Assembly: GCF_003696365.1 (NCBI RefSeq)
Contig: NZ_RFFM01000001.1
Location: 1,627,852 to 1,691,851 of the forward strand
Length of the DNA: 64,000 nt
Source: Stutzerimonas zhaodongensis
Lineage (GTDB): Bacteria > Pseudomonadota > Gammaproteobacteria > Pseudomonadales > Pseudomonadaceae
Direction: 5' to 3'
Shown here: one piece after another, positions 1 through 9,614 of the stretch
Layout of the letters: each line of letters begins with the position of its first letter
Position numbering within the stretch: position 1 is the stretch's first letter
The notes under the pieces: generated by a model
Seen by the model: the letters and a program-made list of their open reading frames with translations, nothing else
What the model was told of the DNA's origin: nothing
The model's database searches: none
Translations under genes and position numbers: made by a program

Positions 1-50
1 TCGGATAATTCGATAGCGATATCCAATACGTCAGCCCATTTCAGCGCCAT
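1..50 (-). CDS. iscX: IscX, Fe-S assembly accessory protein (N-terminal fragment, cut by window edge)
   Basis: Only the first 16 codons lie in the window. They read MALKWADVLDIAIEL..., which matches the start of IscX, a small acidic protein that binds IscS and modulates Fe-S cluster assembly. It lies 14 bp downstream of fdx, its standard place at the end of the isc operon. The 3' end lies outside the window, so length and completeness are unknown. The identification rests on the short N-terminus plus position. Confidence 0.8.
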   Translation of the reverse strand, partial: MALKWADVLDIAIELS

Positions 51-64
51 GCTTCACCCCGCAC

Positions 65-403
65 TCAATGGCCTTCCGAAACCTGATTGATTGTGTACTT
101 GGGGATCTCGACAACAAGGTCAACGTCCGCCACTGCAACCTGACAGGACAAACGCGAATTGGGCTCGAGCCCCCAAGCCTTGTCCAGCATGTCATCCTCC
201 AGCTCATCTGATGCTTCGAGCGAAGTAAAGCCCTCGCGAATCACCACATGGCAGGTAGTACAAGCACACGACTTTTCACAAGCATGCTCAATATCAATGC
301 CGTTTCGAAGAGCAGCGTCCAACACCGTCTCACCGGGCTGCGCGTCCACCACAGCCCCTTCTGGACAATGGTCGGCGTGAGGCAGGAATACTATTTGCGG
401 CAT
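65..403 (-). CDS. fdx: ISC-type [2Fe-2S] ferredoxin
   Basis: A 112-residue adrenodoxin-type ferredoxin that passes electrons to Fe-S cluster assembly on IscU, in the cytoplasm. The four cluster ligands are visible at Cys42, Cys48, Cys51 (CEKSCACTTC) and Cys87 (RLSCQV), the same numbering as the E. coli protein. Cys46 is an extra non-ligand cysteine also common in this family. It starts 5 bp after the hscA stop codon, so it is part of the same message. Length is normal for the family. Confidence 0.97.
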   Translation of the reverse strand: MPQIVFLPHADHCPEGAVVDAQPGETVLDAALRNGIDIEHACEKSCACTTCHVVIREGFTSLEASDELEDDMLDKAWGLEPNSRLSCQVAVADVDLVVEIPKYTINQVSEGH

Positions 404-408
404 CTAAA

Positions 409-2271
409 TCAATCCTCGATATCGTTAAGCCGCCGACCAGCCAGCGCGGCCTTGACGGTGGAATCCAATCTGCGTGCGGCAAAGGCATCGGTAATCTGGC
501 TCAAACGCTTGATCTGACGCTCGATGGCGAGTTCATCCTGGCTGTCGAGTAGCTCACGCAGCTCTTGCATCTGGGTTTCGATGGCGACGCGCTCCTCTTT
601 GCTGAGCAGACGTTCGCCATCGGCAGCAAGCGCTGCCTCCACCGCCTCAAGCAACCGCCGAGCATCGACCAGTTGCTCGCGCAAGGCACGAGCTGCTTTG
701 TCCTCGCCAGCCTTGTGGAACGAATCCTCCAGCATTTTTGCAATCTCGCCATCAGTTAGCCCATAAGAAGGCTTCACCTGAATGCTCGACTCGATTCCTG
801 ACGCGAGCTCGCGCGCCGACACGCTAAGCAATCCATCGGCGTCGACTTGAAAGGTCACGCGTATCTTCGCTGCGCCGGCCACCATTGGCGGAATGCCCCG
901 CAACTCGAACCGCGCAAGCGAACGGCAATCGGCGATCAGTTCACGCTCACCTTGCAGCACGTGAATCATCATGGCCGACTGGCCATCTTTGTATGTGGTG
1001 AAATCCTGAGCCCGCGCAACGGGAATAGTGGTGTTGCGCGGAATGATCTTTTCCATCAGACCGCCCATCGTCTCCAACCCCAAAGACAATGGAATTACGT
1101 CGAGCAACAACAGCTCGTCGCCATCTCGATTATTGCCCGCAAGCGTCTCAGCCTGAATTGCAGCACCAATCGCAACGACTTGATCAGGATCGATATCGGT
1201 CAGCGGATCTTTACCGAACATTTCACCGACCCGCTCGCGCACGCGCGGCACGCGGGTAGAGCCACCAACCATCACAACGGCATGGACATCTTCCAGTTCA
1301 ACCGCCGAATCACGCATAGCTCGGCGGCAGGACTTGAGACTGAGCGAGATCATCGGATCGATCAGCTCATTGAGGCCTTCTCGTGTAAGGACACCCCGCC
1401 AACTGCCATAGCTGAGATCGACCGAATCTGCAGAGCTGAGCTGCTCCTTGGCATCGCAAGCGATCTTGAGCACTTCGCGCTGAGCGCCAGGATCCAGATC
1501 CTCGGATGCGTTAGCTTGCCCCAATATCCAACCGGCAATGGCATGATCAAAATCATCGCCCCCAAGCGCGGTATCACCGCCAGTGGCCAATACTTCGAAC
1601 ACGCCTTTGGTCAATCGCAGAATCGAGATATCGAACGTGCCGCCGCCCAAGTCATAGATCGCGACGACGCCTTCGGCCTCGCGGTCGAGCCCGTAGGCGA
1701 CAGCGGCGGCAGTGGGTTCGTTGAGCAAACGCAACACGTTGAGGTTGGCCAGCCGCGCAGCGTCCTTGGTCGCCTGCCGTTGCGCCTCGTCGAAATATGC
1801 CGGGACCGTTATGACCGCCCCGACCAGCTCGCCGCCCAGTACAGCTTCGGCACGCTCTCTCAAAGAGCGGAGGATCTCAGCAGACACTTCTACAGGGCTC
1901 TTCGCGCCTTGTATCGTCTCGATGAAAGGCATTTGCGACTGCCCTTCAGTAAATCGATAAGGCAGCTGACCACCCAGTTGCTTCACATCCCCGATACCGC
2001 GACCCATCAAACGCTTGACCGACAGGATGGTGTTCAACGGATCGATGGATGCTGAAGCCTTGGCAGGCACCCCGACCTCGACATGGTCGGCGTGGTAACG
2101 AACTGCGGAGGGCAATATGACTTCGCCATCGGCATCGGCAAGTGGCGCGGTTACGCCGCTGCGCAACGCAGCAACAAGCGAATTGGTGGTGCCCAGATCT
2201 ATACCAACCGCCAGACGGCGCTGGTGCGGTTGCGGGCTTTGTCCGGGTTCAGCTATCTGAAGTAAGGCCAT
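409..2271 (-). CDS. hscA: Fe-S assembly chaperone HscA (Hsp70 family)
   Basis: A specialised Hsp70 of 620 residues. With HscB it binds the LPPVK motif of IscU and uses ATP to drive transfer of the finished cluster. The N-terminal actin-like ATPase is plain: [10 protein letters not shown] near residue 22, the [15 protein letters not shown] segment, [11 protein letters not shown] and [12 protein letters not shown] substrate-binding domain and helical lid follow. The family expectation is about 616-620 residues, so the gene is intact. It sits 42 bp after hscB and 5 bp before fdx in the isc operon. Canonical DnaK is longer and sits next to dnaJ/grpE, which are absent here. Confidence 0.97.
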   Translation of the reverse strand: MALLQIAEPGQSPQPHQRRLAVGIDLGTTNSLVAALRSGVTAPLADADGEVILPSAVRYHADHVEVGVPAKASASIDPLNTILSVKRLMGRGIGDVKQLGGQLPYRFTEGQSQMPFIETIQGAKSPVEVSAEILRSLRERAEAVLGGELVGAVITVPAYFDEAQRQATKDAARLANLNVLRLLNEPTAAAVAYGLDREAEGVVAIYDLGGGTFDISILRLTKGVFEVLATGGDTALGGDDFDHAIAGWILGQANASEDLDPGAQREVLKIACDAKEQLSSADSVDLSYGSWRGVLTREGLNELIDPMISLSLKSCRRAMRDSAVELEDVHAVVMVGGSTRVPRVRERVGEMFGKDPLTDIDPDQVVAIGAAIQAETLAGNNRDGDELLLLDVIPLSLGLETMGGLMEKIIPRNTTIPVARAQDFTTYKDGQSAMMIHVLQGERELIADCRSLARFELRGIPPMVAGAAKIRVTFQVDADGLLSVSARELASGIESSIQVKPSYGLTDGEIAKMLEDSFHKAGEDKAARALREQLVDARRLLEAVEAALAADGERLLSKEERVAIETQMQELRELLDSQDELAIERQIKRLSQITDAFAARRLDSTVKAALAGRRLNDIED

Positions 2272-2313
2272 GTCTTTCTGATATCGGGCGTAGCGCCTGA
2301 CGCTACGCGGTGG

Positions 2314-2835
2314 TTAATCGTCAAGGCGCTCTTCTAGCTGGCGCACTTCCTGAGAGAGCTTGTCGAGAAACTGCATTCTTCGCACTAGTCGCTCTGCTTC
2401 CTCTCGCTGCGCCTCTTCCCGCCAGATACGCGCGAACGAATCATTCAGATCCAGCTGCGCGGCCTTGAGACGAGCCTTGAATGACGCAATCCCAGCGAGG
2501 TCAGCCTGATCCTGGAGATCCTCGAGCTCCTCTCGCCACTGCATCTGCTGCATCAGGAACGCAGGATCCTGAACGGTCGCCTCAAGCGGCATTTCCCGTC
2601 CTTGCAGGGTCAAGAGATAGCGAGCCCGGCGCGATGGGCTTCTGAGTACCTGATAAGCCTCATTGAGATTCGCTGAACGTTCGATAGCGTGACGCTGCTC
2701 GGTTTCACCGCCGTCCGCAAATCGGTCAGGATGAACTTTGCGTGCCAGCTCTCGATAGCGAGACGAGAGTAGATCCAGGTCTATATCGAAAGCAGGCTGC
2801 AGTTCGAACAGCGCGTAGTGACAGGGATTTCCCAC
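2314..2835 (-). CDS. hscB: Co-chaperone HscB (J-protein for Fe-S transfer)
   Basis: A J-domain co-chaperone that delivers IscU to HscA and stimulates its ATPase. The N-terminal J domain has HPDRF, followed by the C-terminal three-helix IscU-binding domain. I place the start at a GTG codon ([10 protein letters not shown]...), giving 173 residues, because homologues begin at this point and a GAGGA ribosome site sits 7 bases upstream. The reading frame stays open 12 codons further upstream, but that extension would overlap the end of iscA. It begins 7 bp after the iscA stop. Confidence 0.93.
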   Translation of the reverse strand: MGNPCHYALFELQPAFDIDLDLLSSRYRELARKVHPDRFADGGETEQRHAIERSANLNEAYQVLRSPSRRARYLLTLQGREMPLEATVQDPAFLMQQMQWREELEDLQDQADLAGIASFKARLKAAQLDLNDSFARIWREEAQREEAERLVRRMQFLDKLSQEVRQLEERLDD

Positions 2836-2842
2836 AGCGTCC

Positions 2843-3166
2843 TCAGATATTGAAGCTCTCGCCGCAGCCACATTCGCCGCGTACGTTGGGGTTATTGAAC
2901 TTGAAGCCCTCGTTCAAACCTTCACGGACGAAGTCGAGCTCCGTGCCGTCGAGATACAAGAGGCTTTTGGGATCAATGATCACCTTCACACCGTGGCTGT
3001 CGAAGACCGAATCTTCGGCAGCCGCCTCGTCAACGAACTCCAGCACGTAGGCAAGGCCGGAACAGCCTGTAGTGCGAACGCCCAACCGGACTCCAAGCCC
3101 CTTGCCGCGCCCTTCGAGCGAACGACGCACATGATTGGCCGCGGCTGTAGTCATGCTGATCGCCAT
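2843..3166 (-). CDS. iscA: Iron-sulfur carrier IscA (A-type)
   Basis: A 107-residue A-type carrier that receives clusters from the IscU machinery and passes them to apo-proteins. The three conserved cysteines are visible: Cys35 (TTGCSGLAY), and Cys99 and Cys101 (GECGCGES) near the C-terminus. The start chosen is the ATG of [12 protein letters not shown], which has an AAGGAGGT ribosome site directly upstream. The frame is open further upstream but without homology. It lies between iscU and hscB. Confidence 0.96.
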   Translation of the reverse strand: MAISMTTAAANHVRRSLEGRGKGLGVRLGVRTTGCSGLAYVLEFVDEAAAEDSVFDSHGVKVIIDPKSLLYLDGTELDFVREGLNEGFKFNNPNVRGECGCGESFNI

Positions 3167-3176
3167 CGATACCTCC

Positions 3177-3569
3177 TTAGGCCTGGGGCAACCCTTTCTT
3201 CTCGCGATAATCGCGAACAGCTGCCTTGATCGCATCTTCGGCCAGCACCGAGCAATGGATTTTGACCGGCGGCAGTGCGAGCTCTTCAGCCAGCTGGGTG
3301 TTCTTGATGGTCTCGGCTTCTTCCAGCGTTTTACCTTTCATCCACTCGGTGGCGAGGGAACTCGAGGCAATAGCCGAGCCGCAGCCATAGGTCTTGAACT
3401 TGGCGTCTTCAATGACGCCCTGCTCGTTGACTTTGATCTGCAAGCGCATCACATCACCGCAAGCCGGCGCGCCGACCATACCGGTGCCGATGGATGGGTC
3501 CTCAGCGTCGAACTTACCGACGTTGCGGGGATTTTCGTAATGGTCAATGACCTTGTCACTGTATGCCAT
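3177..3569 (-). CDS. iscU: Fe-S cluster scaffold IscU
   Basis: The 130-residue scaffold on which [2Fe-2S] and [4Fe-4S] clusters are built from IscS-derived sulfur. Cluster ligands Cys37, Asp39, Cys63 and Cys106 fall at the expected positions. The HscA recognition motif LPPVK is at residues 99-103. It starts 41 bp after the iscS stop and is followed by iscA after 10 bp. No unusual features. Confidence 0.98.
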   Translation of the reverse strand: MAYSDKVIDHYENPRNVGKFDAEDPSIGTGMVGAPACGDVMRLQIKVNEQGVIEDAKFKTYGCGSAIASSSLATEWMKGKTLEEAETIKNTQLAEELALPPVKIHCSVLAEDAIKAAVRDYREKKGLPQA

Positions 3570-3610
3570 GGTGCAATCCTCTTTGAATCAGGCTATGTGG
3601 AACTCGACGA

Positions 3611-4825
3611 TCAGTGGGCAGCCCACTCGACCTGTGAAATGTCGACGCCGTCCTTGAACATGTCCCACAAGGGAGAAAGCTCACGCAATTTAGTAACCGC
3701 CTCGCTGACTTTCTGCGCGGCGTAATCAACTTCTTCTTCAGTTGTGAAGCGCCCGAAGGTGAAACGAATCGAGCTGTGTGCAAGCTCGTCATTGCGGCCC
3801 AGCGCACGAAGCACGTAGGAAGGTTCGAGGGAAGCCGAGGTGCAAGCCGAACCCGACGATACCGCCAGATCCTTGAGCGCCATGATCAGCGACTCGCCTT
3901 CTACGTAATTGAAGCTCAAGTTCAGATTGTGCGGGACCCGCGCAGTCATGCTGCCGTTGACGTACAGCTCTTCCAAATGTTCGACCTGCTTATAGAAGCG
4001 GTCACGCAGCTTGGTGATGCGCTCGTTTTCGGCAGCCATCTCTTCTTTCGCAATCCGGAACGCTTCACCCATGCCCACGGACTGGTGCGCTGCCAAGGTG
4101 CCCGAGCGCATACCACGCTCATGCCCACCACCGTGCATCTGCGCTTCCAGGCGCACACGCGGCTTACGACGCACATACAGCGCACCAACGCCTTTGGGGC
4201 CGTAGGTTTTATGAGCGGAAAACGACATCAGGTCGACCTTCATGTTCTCCAGGTCGATCTCCACCTTACCGGTGGACTGGGCTGCATCAACGTGGAACAG
4301 CACGCCACGCGAGCGGGTCAGTTCGCCAATGGCTGCGATGTCGTTAACCGTTCCAATCTCGTTGTTCACATGCATGATGGACACAAGCACCGTGTCGTCA
4401 CGCAAGGCTGCTTCAATCATCGCGGGCGTAATCACACCGTCTTCACCAGGCTCGAGGTAGGTTACTTCAAACCCCTCTCGCTCAAGTTGACGCGTCGTAT
4501 CCAGCACGGCCTTATGCTCGATCTTACTGGTGACGATATGCTTGCCTTTGGAGGCATAGAAATGCGCGACACCTTTGATTGCCAGGTTGTCAGACTCTGT
4601 TGCACCGGAAGTCCAGACAATTTCGCGCGGATCAGCGTTGACCAGTTCAGCCACTTGACGGCGAGCGTTTTCGACCGCTTCTTCAGCTTTCCAGCCAAAA
4701 GCATGAGAACGAGACGCCGGGTTGCCAAAGTTTCCTTCAGCAGTCAGACAGTCAACCATCTTCGCGGCAACGCGAGGATCGACTGGGGTGGTAGCGGAGT
4801 AATCCAAGTAAATCGGCAACTTCAT
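3611..4825 (-). CDS. iscS: Cysteine desulfurase IscS
   Basis: A PLP enzyme of 404 residues, the same length as E. coli IscS. It converts cysteine to alanine and a protein persulfide that feeds IscU, tRNA thiolation and other pathways. The PLP lysine lies in [10 protein letters not shown] and the catalytic cysteine in the mobile loop [12 protein letters not shown]. By equal length these correspond to Lys206 and Cys328 of the E. coli enzyme. The ISC-type loop (not SufS/NifS-like) and the position directly after iscR settle the subtype. Confidence 0.98.
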   Translation of the reverse strand: MKLPIYLDYSATTPVDPRVAAKMVDCLTAEGNFGNPASRSHAFGWKAEEAVENARRQVAELVNADPREIVWTSGATESDNLAIKGVAHFYASKGKHIVTSKIEHKAVLDTTRQLEREGFEVTYLEPGEDGVITPAMIEAALRDDTVLVSIMHVNNEIGTVNDIAAIGELTRSRGVLFHVDAAQSTGKVEIDLENMKVDLMSFSAHKTYGPKGVGALYVRRKPRVRLEAQMHGGGHERGMRSGTLAAHQSVGMGEAFRIAKEEMAAENERITKLRDRFYKQVEHLEELYVNGSMTARVPHNLNLSFNYVEGESLIMALKDLAVSSGSACTSASLEPSYVLRALGRNDELAHSSIRFTFGRFTTEEEVDYAAQKVSEAVTKLRELSPLWDMFKDGVDISQVEWAAH

Positions 4826-4855
4826 CAGGTGTCTCCTATCAGGCAGTCGTCCTGC

Positions 4856-5347
4856 TCATTCGACGGCGGACGCTTCGATCTTATCCAGCTGGGATGCCTG
4901 GCCATTGGCGCGGCGCATATCCTGGCGCAAAGCGACTTCCTGCACCTCACGACGCTTCACCAGATCTTCCAAGCTGATACCGCTCAAAAATTCATGGATC
5001 TGTTGACTCAGATCGCACCAAAGATGATGGGTCAGGCAGGTATCGCCTGAATGACAATCCCCCAATCCCTGACAGCGAGTAGCGTCGACCGACTCATTGA
5101 CGGCATCGATCACTTGCACAACCTGAATCCCGGCCATTTCACGGGAAAGTTGATAACCGCCACCCGGTCCACGAACACTTGTGACCAGGCTGCCACGTCG
5201 CAACTTCGCGAACAGCTGTTCAAGATAGGAAAGGGAGATGCCTTGCCGCTCGGATATGTCCGCCAGGGACACTGGCCCGTGCTGCGCATGCAGCGCCAGG
5301 TCGAGCATTGCAGTGACGGCGTAACGGCCTTTGGTAGTCAATCGCAT
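4856..5347 (-). CDS. iscR: Fe-S responsive transcription regulator IscR
   Basis: An Rrf2-family winged-helix regulator of 163 residues that carries a [2Fe-2S] cluster and, when loaded, represses the isc operon. The N-terminal [20 protein letters not shown] helix-turn-helix region and the cluster motif with Cys92, Cys98 and Cys104 are present; a following His (TCLTHH) fits the fourth ligand, His107. The start is at [11 protein letters not shown], as in homologues, and not at codons further upstream that overlap the promoter. It is the first gene of the operon, 30 bp before iscS, with its own operator just upstream. Confidence 0.97.
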   Translation of the reverse strand: MRLTTKGRYAVTAMLDLALHAQHGPVSLADISERQGISLSYLEQLFAKLRRGSLVTSVRGPGGGYQLSREMAGIQVVQVIDAVNESVDATRCQGLGDCHSGDTCLTHHLWCDLSQQIHEFLSGISLEDLVKRREVQEVALRQDMRRANGQASQLDKIEASAVE

Positions 5348-5378
5348 CGGTTCGCACCAAGCATCATGGTTTGGCGCA

Positions 5379-5407
5379 AGTATGCAATACCCGACCATTT
5401 AGATCAA
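5379..5407 (-). promoter_or_regulatory. isc operon sigma-70 promoter
   Basis: On the minus strand there is a -35 TTGATC (plus positions 5402-5407) and a -10 CATACT (plus positions 5379-5384) with a 17-base spacer. The -35 sits inside the IscR site. Transcription would start about 25 bases before the iscR ATG. This is a pattern-based call; the start site is not measured. Confidence 0.7.
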
Positions 5408-5411
5408 CTAT
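5387..5411 (-). promoter_or_regulatory. IscR type 1 binding site
   Basis: Read on the minus strand, the 25-base site has the halves ATAGTTGA and GGTCGGGTAT separated by CTAAATG-like AT-rich sequence. It fits the E. coli type 1 IscR consensus (ATASYYGAC...AGTCRRSTAT) at about 21 of 25 positions, with both outer ATA/TAT ends kept. It lies 40 bp upstream of iscR and overlaps the -35 hexamer, which fits autorepression by [2Fe-2S]-IscR. Confidence 0.85.
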
Positions 5412-5506
5412 AAGTCCTATTAAAACACTCGGACATTATTCGCGCAGTGTATCGGCAGCCAGCTACAGCGAGCATATAGTCACTAATCATAGCAGGACGG
5501 CCTTAC

Positions 5507-6292
5507 TTACCGCACCTCAGGACCGGAGGAGTCGCCTGCCGCCTTGACCTCGGCAAAATCTTCTTCGCGCAGCTCAGGCATTCGTTTTGCGCAGTAGTCA
5601 CTTCCAAGTGCGGTCAATGCCTGACACATACCCTCCATGCGCTCTTCCACCGCCTGCACATGATCAAGTAACTGTCCTATGGCTCGCGCGACAGGATCAG
5701 GCATGTCTTCGGTCACTCCATACGCATCGAATCCAATTTTTTCCGCAATCGCCTTCCGCTTGGCTTCCTGTTCGTCGTCAGGTTTGACTATTACTCGCCC
5801 CGGAATGCCAACGGCAGTAGCGCCGGCAGGGACCGCACGAGTCACAACGGCATTGGAGCCGATTTTGGCGCTCGCACCTACAGTGAACGGACCCAGAATC
5901 TTTGCCCCGGCCCCGACGATCACCCCATCCTCCAGAGTGGGATGGCGCTTGCCTTTATTCCAGCTGGTGCCCCCCAGCGTAACGCCATGGTAAAGCGTCA
6001 CATCATCACCAATCTGGGCAGTCTCCCCGATTACGATCCCCATGCCATGATCGATAAAAAACCGACGGCCGATCTGCGCACCCGGATGAATTTCTATCCC
6101 GGTCAACCAGCGGGCAAGGTTGGAGTTCATTCGAGCCAACCACTTGCAGTCATTGACCCACAACCAATGGGAGACCCGATGAAACCAGACAGCATGTAGC
6201 CCCGGATAACAGGTGATCACCTCGAATGCGTTTCGCGCCGCGGGGTCACGGTGAAACACGCTCTGAATATCTTCGCGCATGCGCTCGAACAT
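5507..6292 (-). CDS. cysE: Serine O-acetyltransferase CysE
   Basis: Acetylates serine with acetyl-CoA, the committed step of cysteine synthesis, and so supports sulfur supply to IscS next door. The 261-residue protein has the N-terminal helical domain ([17 protein letters not shown]) and a left-handed beta-helix built of hexapeptide repeats, including [19 protein letters not shown] and [18 protein letters not shown]. The ATG chosen overlaps the trmJ stop codon (TGATG). A TTG one codon upstream is also in frame but less likely. The C-terminal tail after the hexapeptide domain is longer than in some homologues and acidic. Confidence 0.95.
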   Translation of the reverse strand: MFERMREDIQSVFHRDPAARNAFEVITCYPGLHAVWFHRVSHWLWVNDCKWLARMNSNLARWLTGIEIHPGAQIGRRFFIDHGMGIVIGETAQIGDDVTLYHGVTLGGTSWNKGKRHPTLEDGVIVGAGAKILGPFTVGASAKIGSNAVVTRAVPAGATAVGIPGRVIVKPDDEQEAKRKAIAEKIGFDAYGVTEDMPDPVARAIGQLLDHVQAVEERMEGMCQALTALGSDYCAKRMPELREEDFAEVKAAGDSSGPEVR

Positions 6293-7068
6293 CAATCGGA
6301 TCTCCGCTTATGGGGCTCGCCTCGTACGGCTTTCTGGGTCTCGGTAAGAATTCCACGCAGTATGTTCATTTCCAATCTGCTCACACCACTTCTACCGTAG
6401 AGCCTGCGCAAACGGGGCATCAGATGCCGCGGTTTCTGTGGATCGAGAAAGCCGATATCTATGAGCGTCTGCTCGAGATGGCCGTAGTAATGTTCAAGCT
6501 CATCCGCAGTAACTGGTTGAGCATCAAGCATTGATGTGGTTTCGAGCTTTTCCTGTTTGCTCGGCAGCTTGTTCGCTGACAGCCAGGCCATTCGTACTTC
6601 GTAAGCAAGCACCTGCACTGCCGCCGCAAGATTCAGGGAGCTGAACTCCGGGTCAGACGGAATGTGCACGTGATAGTGGCAGCGCTGCAGCTCTTCGTTG
6701 GTCAGCCCGGCATATTCGCGACCAAAGACCAGGGCAACCTCCCCACCACCCTGGACTTGGTCAACGCAAACCGAACCGGTTTCGCGCGGATCCAGCAGCG
6801 GCCAGGGAATACGCCGATCTCGCGCACTGGTGCCAAATACTTGGTTGCAACCCACCAGGGCCTCTTCAAGAGTGCTTACAACTTGCGCCGCATCGAGCAC
6901 ATCGGTTGCGCCTGAAGCACGCGCGACCGCGTTCGAACTTGGAAAATCCAGGGGATCCACCAGCACCAGGCGTGACAATCCCATATTTTTCATGGCACGG
7001 GCTGCGCCGCCAATGTTACCGCCATGACTGGTATTGACCAGCACCACACGAATGTTCTGGAGCGACAC
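6292..7068 (-). CDS. trmJ: tRNA (cytidine/uridine-2'-O)-methyltransferase TrmJ
   Basis: A SPOUT-class methyltransferase of 258 residues that methylates the 2'-O of nucleotide 32 in several tRNAs using SAM. N-terminal [26 protein letters not shown] and [16 protein letters not shown], then [22 protein letters not shown], form the knotted SAM site. It is translationally coupled to cysE through a TGATG overlap, a common pairing in Pseudomonas. It diverges from suhB across a 147-bp shared promoter region. Confidence 0.93.
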   Translation of the reverse strand: MSLQNIRVVLVNTSHGGNIGGAARAMKNMGLSRLVLVDPLDFPSSNAVARASGATDVLDAAQVVSTLEEALVGCNQVFGTSARDRRIPWPLLDPRETGSVCVDQVQGGGEVALVFGREYAGLTNEELQRCHYHVHIPSDPEFSSLNLAAAVQVLAYEVRMAWLSANKLPSKQEKLETTSMLDAQPVTADELEHYYGHLEQTLIDIGFLDPQKPRHLMPRLRRLYGRSGVSRLEMNILRGILTETQKAVRGEPHKRRSD

Positions 7069-7215
7069 GGTTGTTCTCGAGCGAAAAAGCGAACCAAAAG
7101 CTTACAGGAACGGCCTGAGGCTTCGCCATTGCACTCTGCCTGCCATTCACATAACACCCGCTAACGCTTTCTGATAGAATTTCCGGCTTTCTTTAAACGA
7201 CCAGGTATTTGATCG

Positions 7216-8031
7216 ATGCAGCCCATGCTGAATATCGCGCTGCGCGCCGCCCGTAGCGCTGGCGAAATGATTGTTCGCTCTACCGAGCGCCTGGACGTGA
7301 TCTCGGTTAGCGAAAAAGACGCGCGCGATTACGTCTCTGAAATCGACCGCAACGCGGAGCAATTGATTGTTGCCGCGCTACGCAAGGCCTACCCGAACCA
7401 CGGCATTCTGGGCGAGGAAGGTGGGCACCTGGAGGGCACCGGCGAGGGTAAGGATTACCTCTGGGTGATCGACCCGCTGGATGGCACTACTAATTTCCTG
7501 CGCGGCGTGCCGCATTACGCCGTCAGCATCGCATGCAAATACCGCGGCCGCCTTGAGCACGCCGTGGTCATTGACCCGGTACGCCAAGAGGAATTCACCG
7601 CAAGCCGCGGTCGCGGCGCGGCACTCAATGGTCGCCGTCTGCGAGTAAGCACACGCAAGAGCCTTGAAGGGGCCCTACTCGGTACCGGCTTCCCGTTTCG
7701 CGACGGGCAAATGGATAACATGGACAGCTACCTGAACATGTTCCGTAGCCTGGTTGGGGAAACTGCAGGCTTGCGTCGCGCTGGCGCGGCCAGTCTTGAT
7801 CTCGCCTATGTCGCAGCTGGTCGCTACGACGCCTTCTGGGAATTCGGTCTTTCCGAATGGGACATGGCCGCTGGCGCCCTGCTCATCCAAGAAGCAGGCG
7901 GTCTGGTCAGCGATTTCAGCGGCAGCCACGAATTCCTCGAAAAAGGTCAGATTGTCGCCGGCAACACGAAGTGCTTCAAAGCAGTACTTACGGCCATTCA
8001 GCCACACCTGACACCATCGCTGAAGCGCTGA
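7216..8031 (+). CDS. suhB: Inositol-1-monophosphatase family protein SuhB
   Basis: A Mg-dependent phosphatase of the inositol monophosphatase family, 271 residues. Metal-site motifs are GEEGG (near residue 66), DPLDGTTNF (near 84-92) and SEWDMAAG (near 212-219). In E. coli SuhB also joins the rRNA antitermination complex, and in P. aeruginosa it affects virulence gene expression; those roles are known for the family, not seen here. A strong bidirectional terminator follows immediately. Confidence 0.95.
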   Translation: MQPMLNIALRAARSAGEMIVRSTERLDVISVSEKDARDYVSEIDRNAEQLIVAALRKAYPNHGILGEEGGHLEGTGEGKDYLWVIDPLDGTTNFLRGVPHYAVSIACKYRGRLEHAVVIDPVRQEEFTASRGRGAALNGRRLRVSTRKSLEGALLGTGFPFRDGQMDNMDSYLNMFRSLVGETAGLRRAGAASLDLAYVAAGRYDAFWEFGLSEWDMAAGALLIQEAGGLVSDFSGSHEFLEKGQIVAGNTKCFKAVLTAIQPHLTPSLKR

Positions 8032-8040
8032 TCGGCCCAA

Positions 8041-8068
8041 AAAAAAACGCCCATTCGGGCGTTTTTTT
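8041..8068. terminator. Bidirectional rho-independent terminator (suhB / glycine-zipper gene)
   Basis: A perfect 12-bp inverted repeat, AAAAAAACGCCC and GGGCGTTTTTTT, around an ATTC loop. It has a T-tract on either strand, so it can end both suhB (plus) and the convergent gene at 8082-8615 (minus). Confidence 0.95.
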
Positions 8069-8081
8069 ATGAGTTAGACAT

Positions 8082-8615
8082 TCACTGCTGAGTCAGCACC
8101 AGCTGACCATCACGAACCGGGATCTTGCCGCCGGGATCTCGATCCATCCTCACCTTACCGATCTCACCGCCAATGTCATATTTGACGTCATAGCCCACGA
8201 CCTTGTCATGAGTATCGGTCACTGTGCTGCAGCGGGTTTCGGTTGTTGTGTAGGTGTCGTTGGACTGCATACGGCCCTGGACCTGATTGCCCGCATAACC
8301 ACCGCCAACCGCCCCCGCCACTGTGGCTATCTTCTTGCCATTGCCCCCGCCGATCTGATTGCCGAGCAATCCTCCGACAACCGCACCTACCGCGGTGCCG
8401 GCAATACGATTGCTATCCTGCACTGGCCGCTGGCGAGTTACGGTCACCTCTCGGCAAACCTCGCGTGGCGTCTTGATGGTTTCCTTGACCGGCTCAACTG
8501 CCAGCACTTCGGCAAACTTCGGCCCTCGGTCTACCAGTGTATATGTGGCGAACGCACCACCGGCAGTTACGATAGCGGCACCGAGAACGCCACCAACCAG
8601 CATCGACTTGTTCAT
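8082..8615 (-). CDS. Glycine-zipper 2TM-domain envelope protein
   Basis: A 177-residue protein with one N-terminal membrane segment or signal anchor (MLVGGVLGAAIVTAGGAFATYTLV). Around residues 72-112 it has a glycine-zipper repeat (GTAVGAVVGGLLGNQIGGG, then ATVAGAVGGGYAGNQVQG) typical of Rick_17kDa/YcfJ-like outer-envelope proteins. Three cysteines (REVCREV, TRCSTV and none C-terminal of these) may matter in the periplasm. It is single-gene, convergent with suhB. Exact function is not known for the family. Confidence 0.8.
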   Translation of the reverse strand: MNKSMLVGGVLGAAIVTAGGAFATYTLVDRGPKFAEVLAVEPVKETIKTPREVCREVTVTRQRPVQDSNRIAGTAVGAVVGGLLGNQIGGGNGKKIATVAGAVGGGYAGNQVQGRMQSNDTYTTTETRCSTVTDTHDKVVGYDVKYDIGGEIGKVRMDRDPGGKIPVRDGQLVLTQQ

Positions 8616-8693
8616 TGAATCTTCCTTCTTCTGACGGGCAGAGCCCGCGGCGGCGCGTTAGGCAGCGATACCCGCCAGAAGTTCAGAAGATAA

Positions 8694-9602
8694 TCAGGGG
8701 CGCTCGTCGACCTCTTCGACAACCGGAGGAATCAGATCATCTCGAGTCAAGTTCAGCCAAACCAACAGCATTCCTGCGACGTACACCGACGAGTAAGTAC
8801 CAGCTCCTACCCCAATCAACAGCGCCAAGGAAAAGCCCCATAGATTTTCGCCACCGAAGAACATTAGCGACCCCACCGCCAGCAATGTCGACACCGAGGT
8901 TGCAAGGGTTCTTAGCAGCGTTTGAGTGGTGGAGATGTTGATATTTTCGAGCAGCTCCGCCCTGCGTAGCATCCGGAAGTTTTCCCGTATCCGGTCGAAG
9001 ATCACGATGGTGTCGTTCAGCGAGTAACCAATTACCGCCAGCACCGCCGCCAGCACGGTCAGGTCGAACGATATCTGAAAGAAGGAAAATACCCCCAGCA
9101 CCAGAATCACGTCGTGAAACAGCGACAAAACAGCACCGAATCCGAACTTCCATTGAAAGCGGAAGGCCACATAGACCAGGATGCCGCCCAATGCCAACAA
9201 CATGCCCAGACCACCCTGGTCCCGCAGCTCCTCTCCTACGGCAGGGCCCACAAACTCGACTCGCTTAACGGTGATCGTGCCCGCCGCATCATTGCCGCGA
9301 AGCGCTTCGGCGATATGTTCACCCAAAAGAGGATCATCGCCCGGCATCCGGACAAGCACATCGGTGGTCGCGCCAAAGCTCTGCACTACTGCGTCACCAA
9401 ATCCCGCTCCCGACAGCTGAGTTCGAACCTGATCAAGCGCAACCGGTTTCTCGTACGACAGCTCGACCAGGGTGCCACCGGTGAAATCCAGGCCGAAATT
9501 CAATCCCTTGACTGCTAGGCTTGCAAGCGAAGCGAGCGTAAGCAGCACCGTCAAAGCAAACGCCACGTGGCGAACGCCCATGAAATTGATTACACGTTTC
9601 AT
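8694..9602 (-). CDS. secF: Protein translocase subunit SecF
   Basis: Inner-membrane RND-type subunit that, with SecD, uses the proton gradient to pull exported proteins through SecYEG. The 302-residue protein has an N-terminal membrane segment, the periplasmic GLDFTGGTLVELSYE motif near residue 34, and five C-terminal membrane segments including VIGYSLNDTIVIFDRIREN. It starts 12 bp after secD. Length is normal for the family. Confidence 0.97.
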   Translation of the reverse strand: MKRVINFMGVRHVAFALTVLLTLASLASLAVKGLNFGLDFTGGTLVELSYEKPVALDQVRTQLSGAGFGDAVVQSFGATTDVLVRMPGDDPLLGEHIAEALRGNDAAGTITVKRVEFVGPAVGEELRDQGGLGMLLALGGILVYVAFRFQWKFGFGAVLSLFHDVILVLGVFSFFQISFDLTVLAAVLAVIGYSLNDTIVIFDRIRENFRMLRRAELLENINISTTQTLLRTLATSVSTLLAVGSLMFFGGENLWGFSLALLIGVGAGTYSSVYVAGMLLVWLNLTRDDLIPPVVEEVDERP

Positions 9603-9614
9603 AGCGATAGCCCC

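Noticed and set aside
847..2055. Long open frame on the plus strand opposite hscA
   Set aside because: It is antisense to a conserved gene, has no recognisable domain and reflects high-GC codon bias.
3776..5050. 424-codon open frame opposite iscS and iscR
   Set aside because: Antisense shadow of two certain genes, no homology-like pattern.
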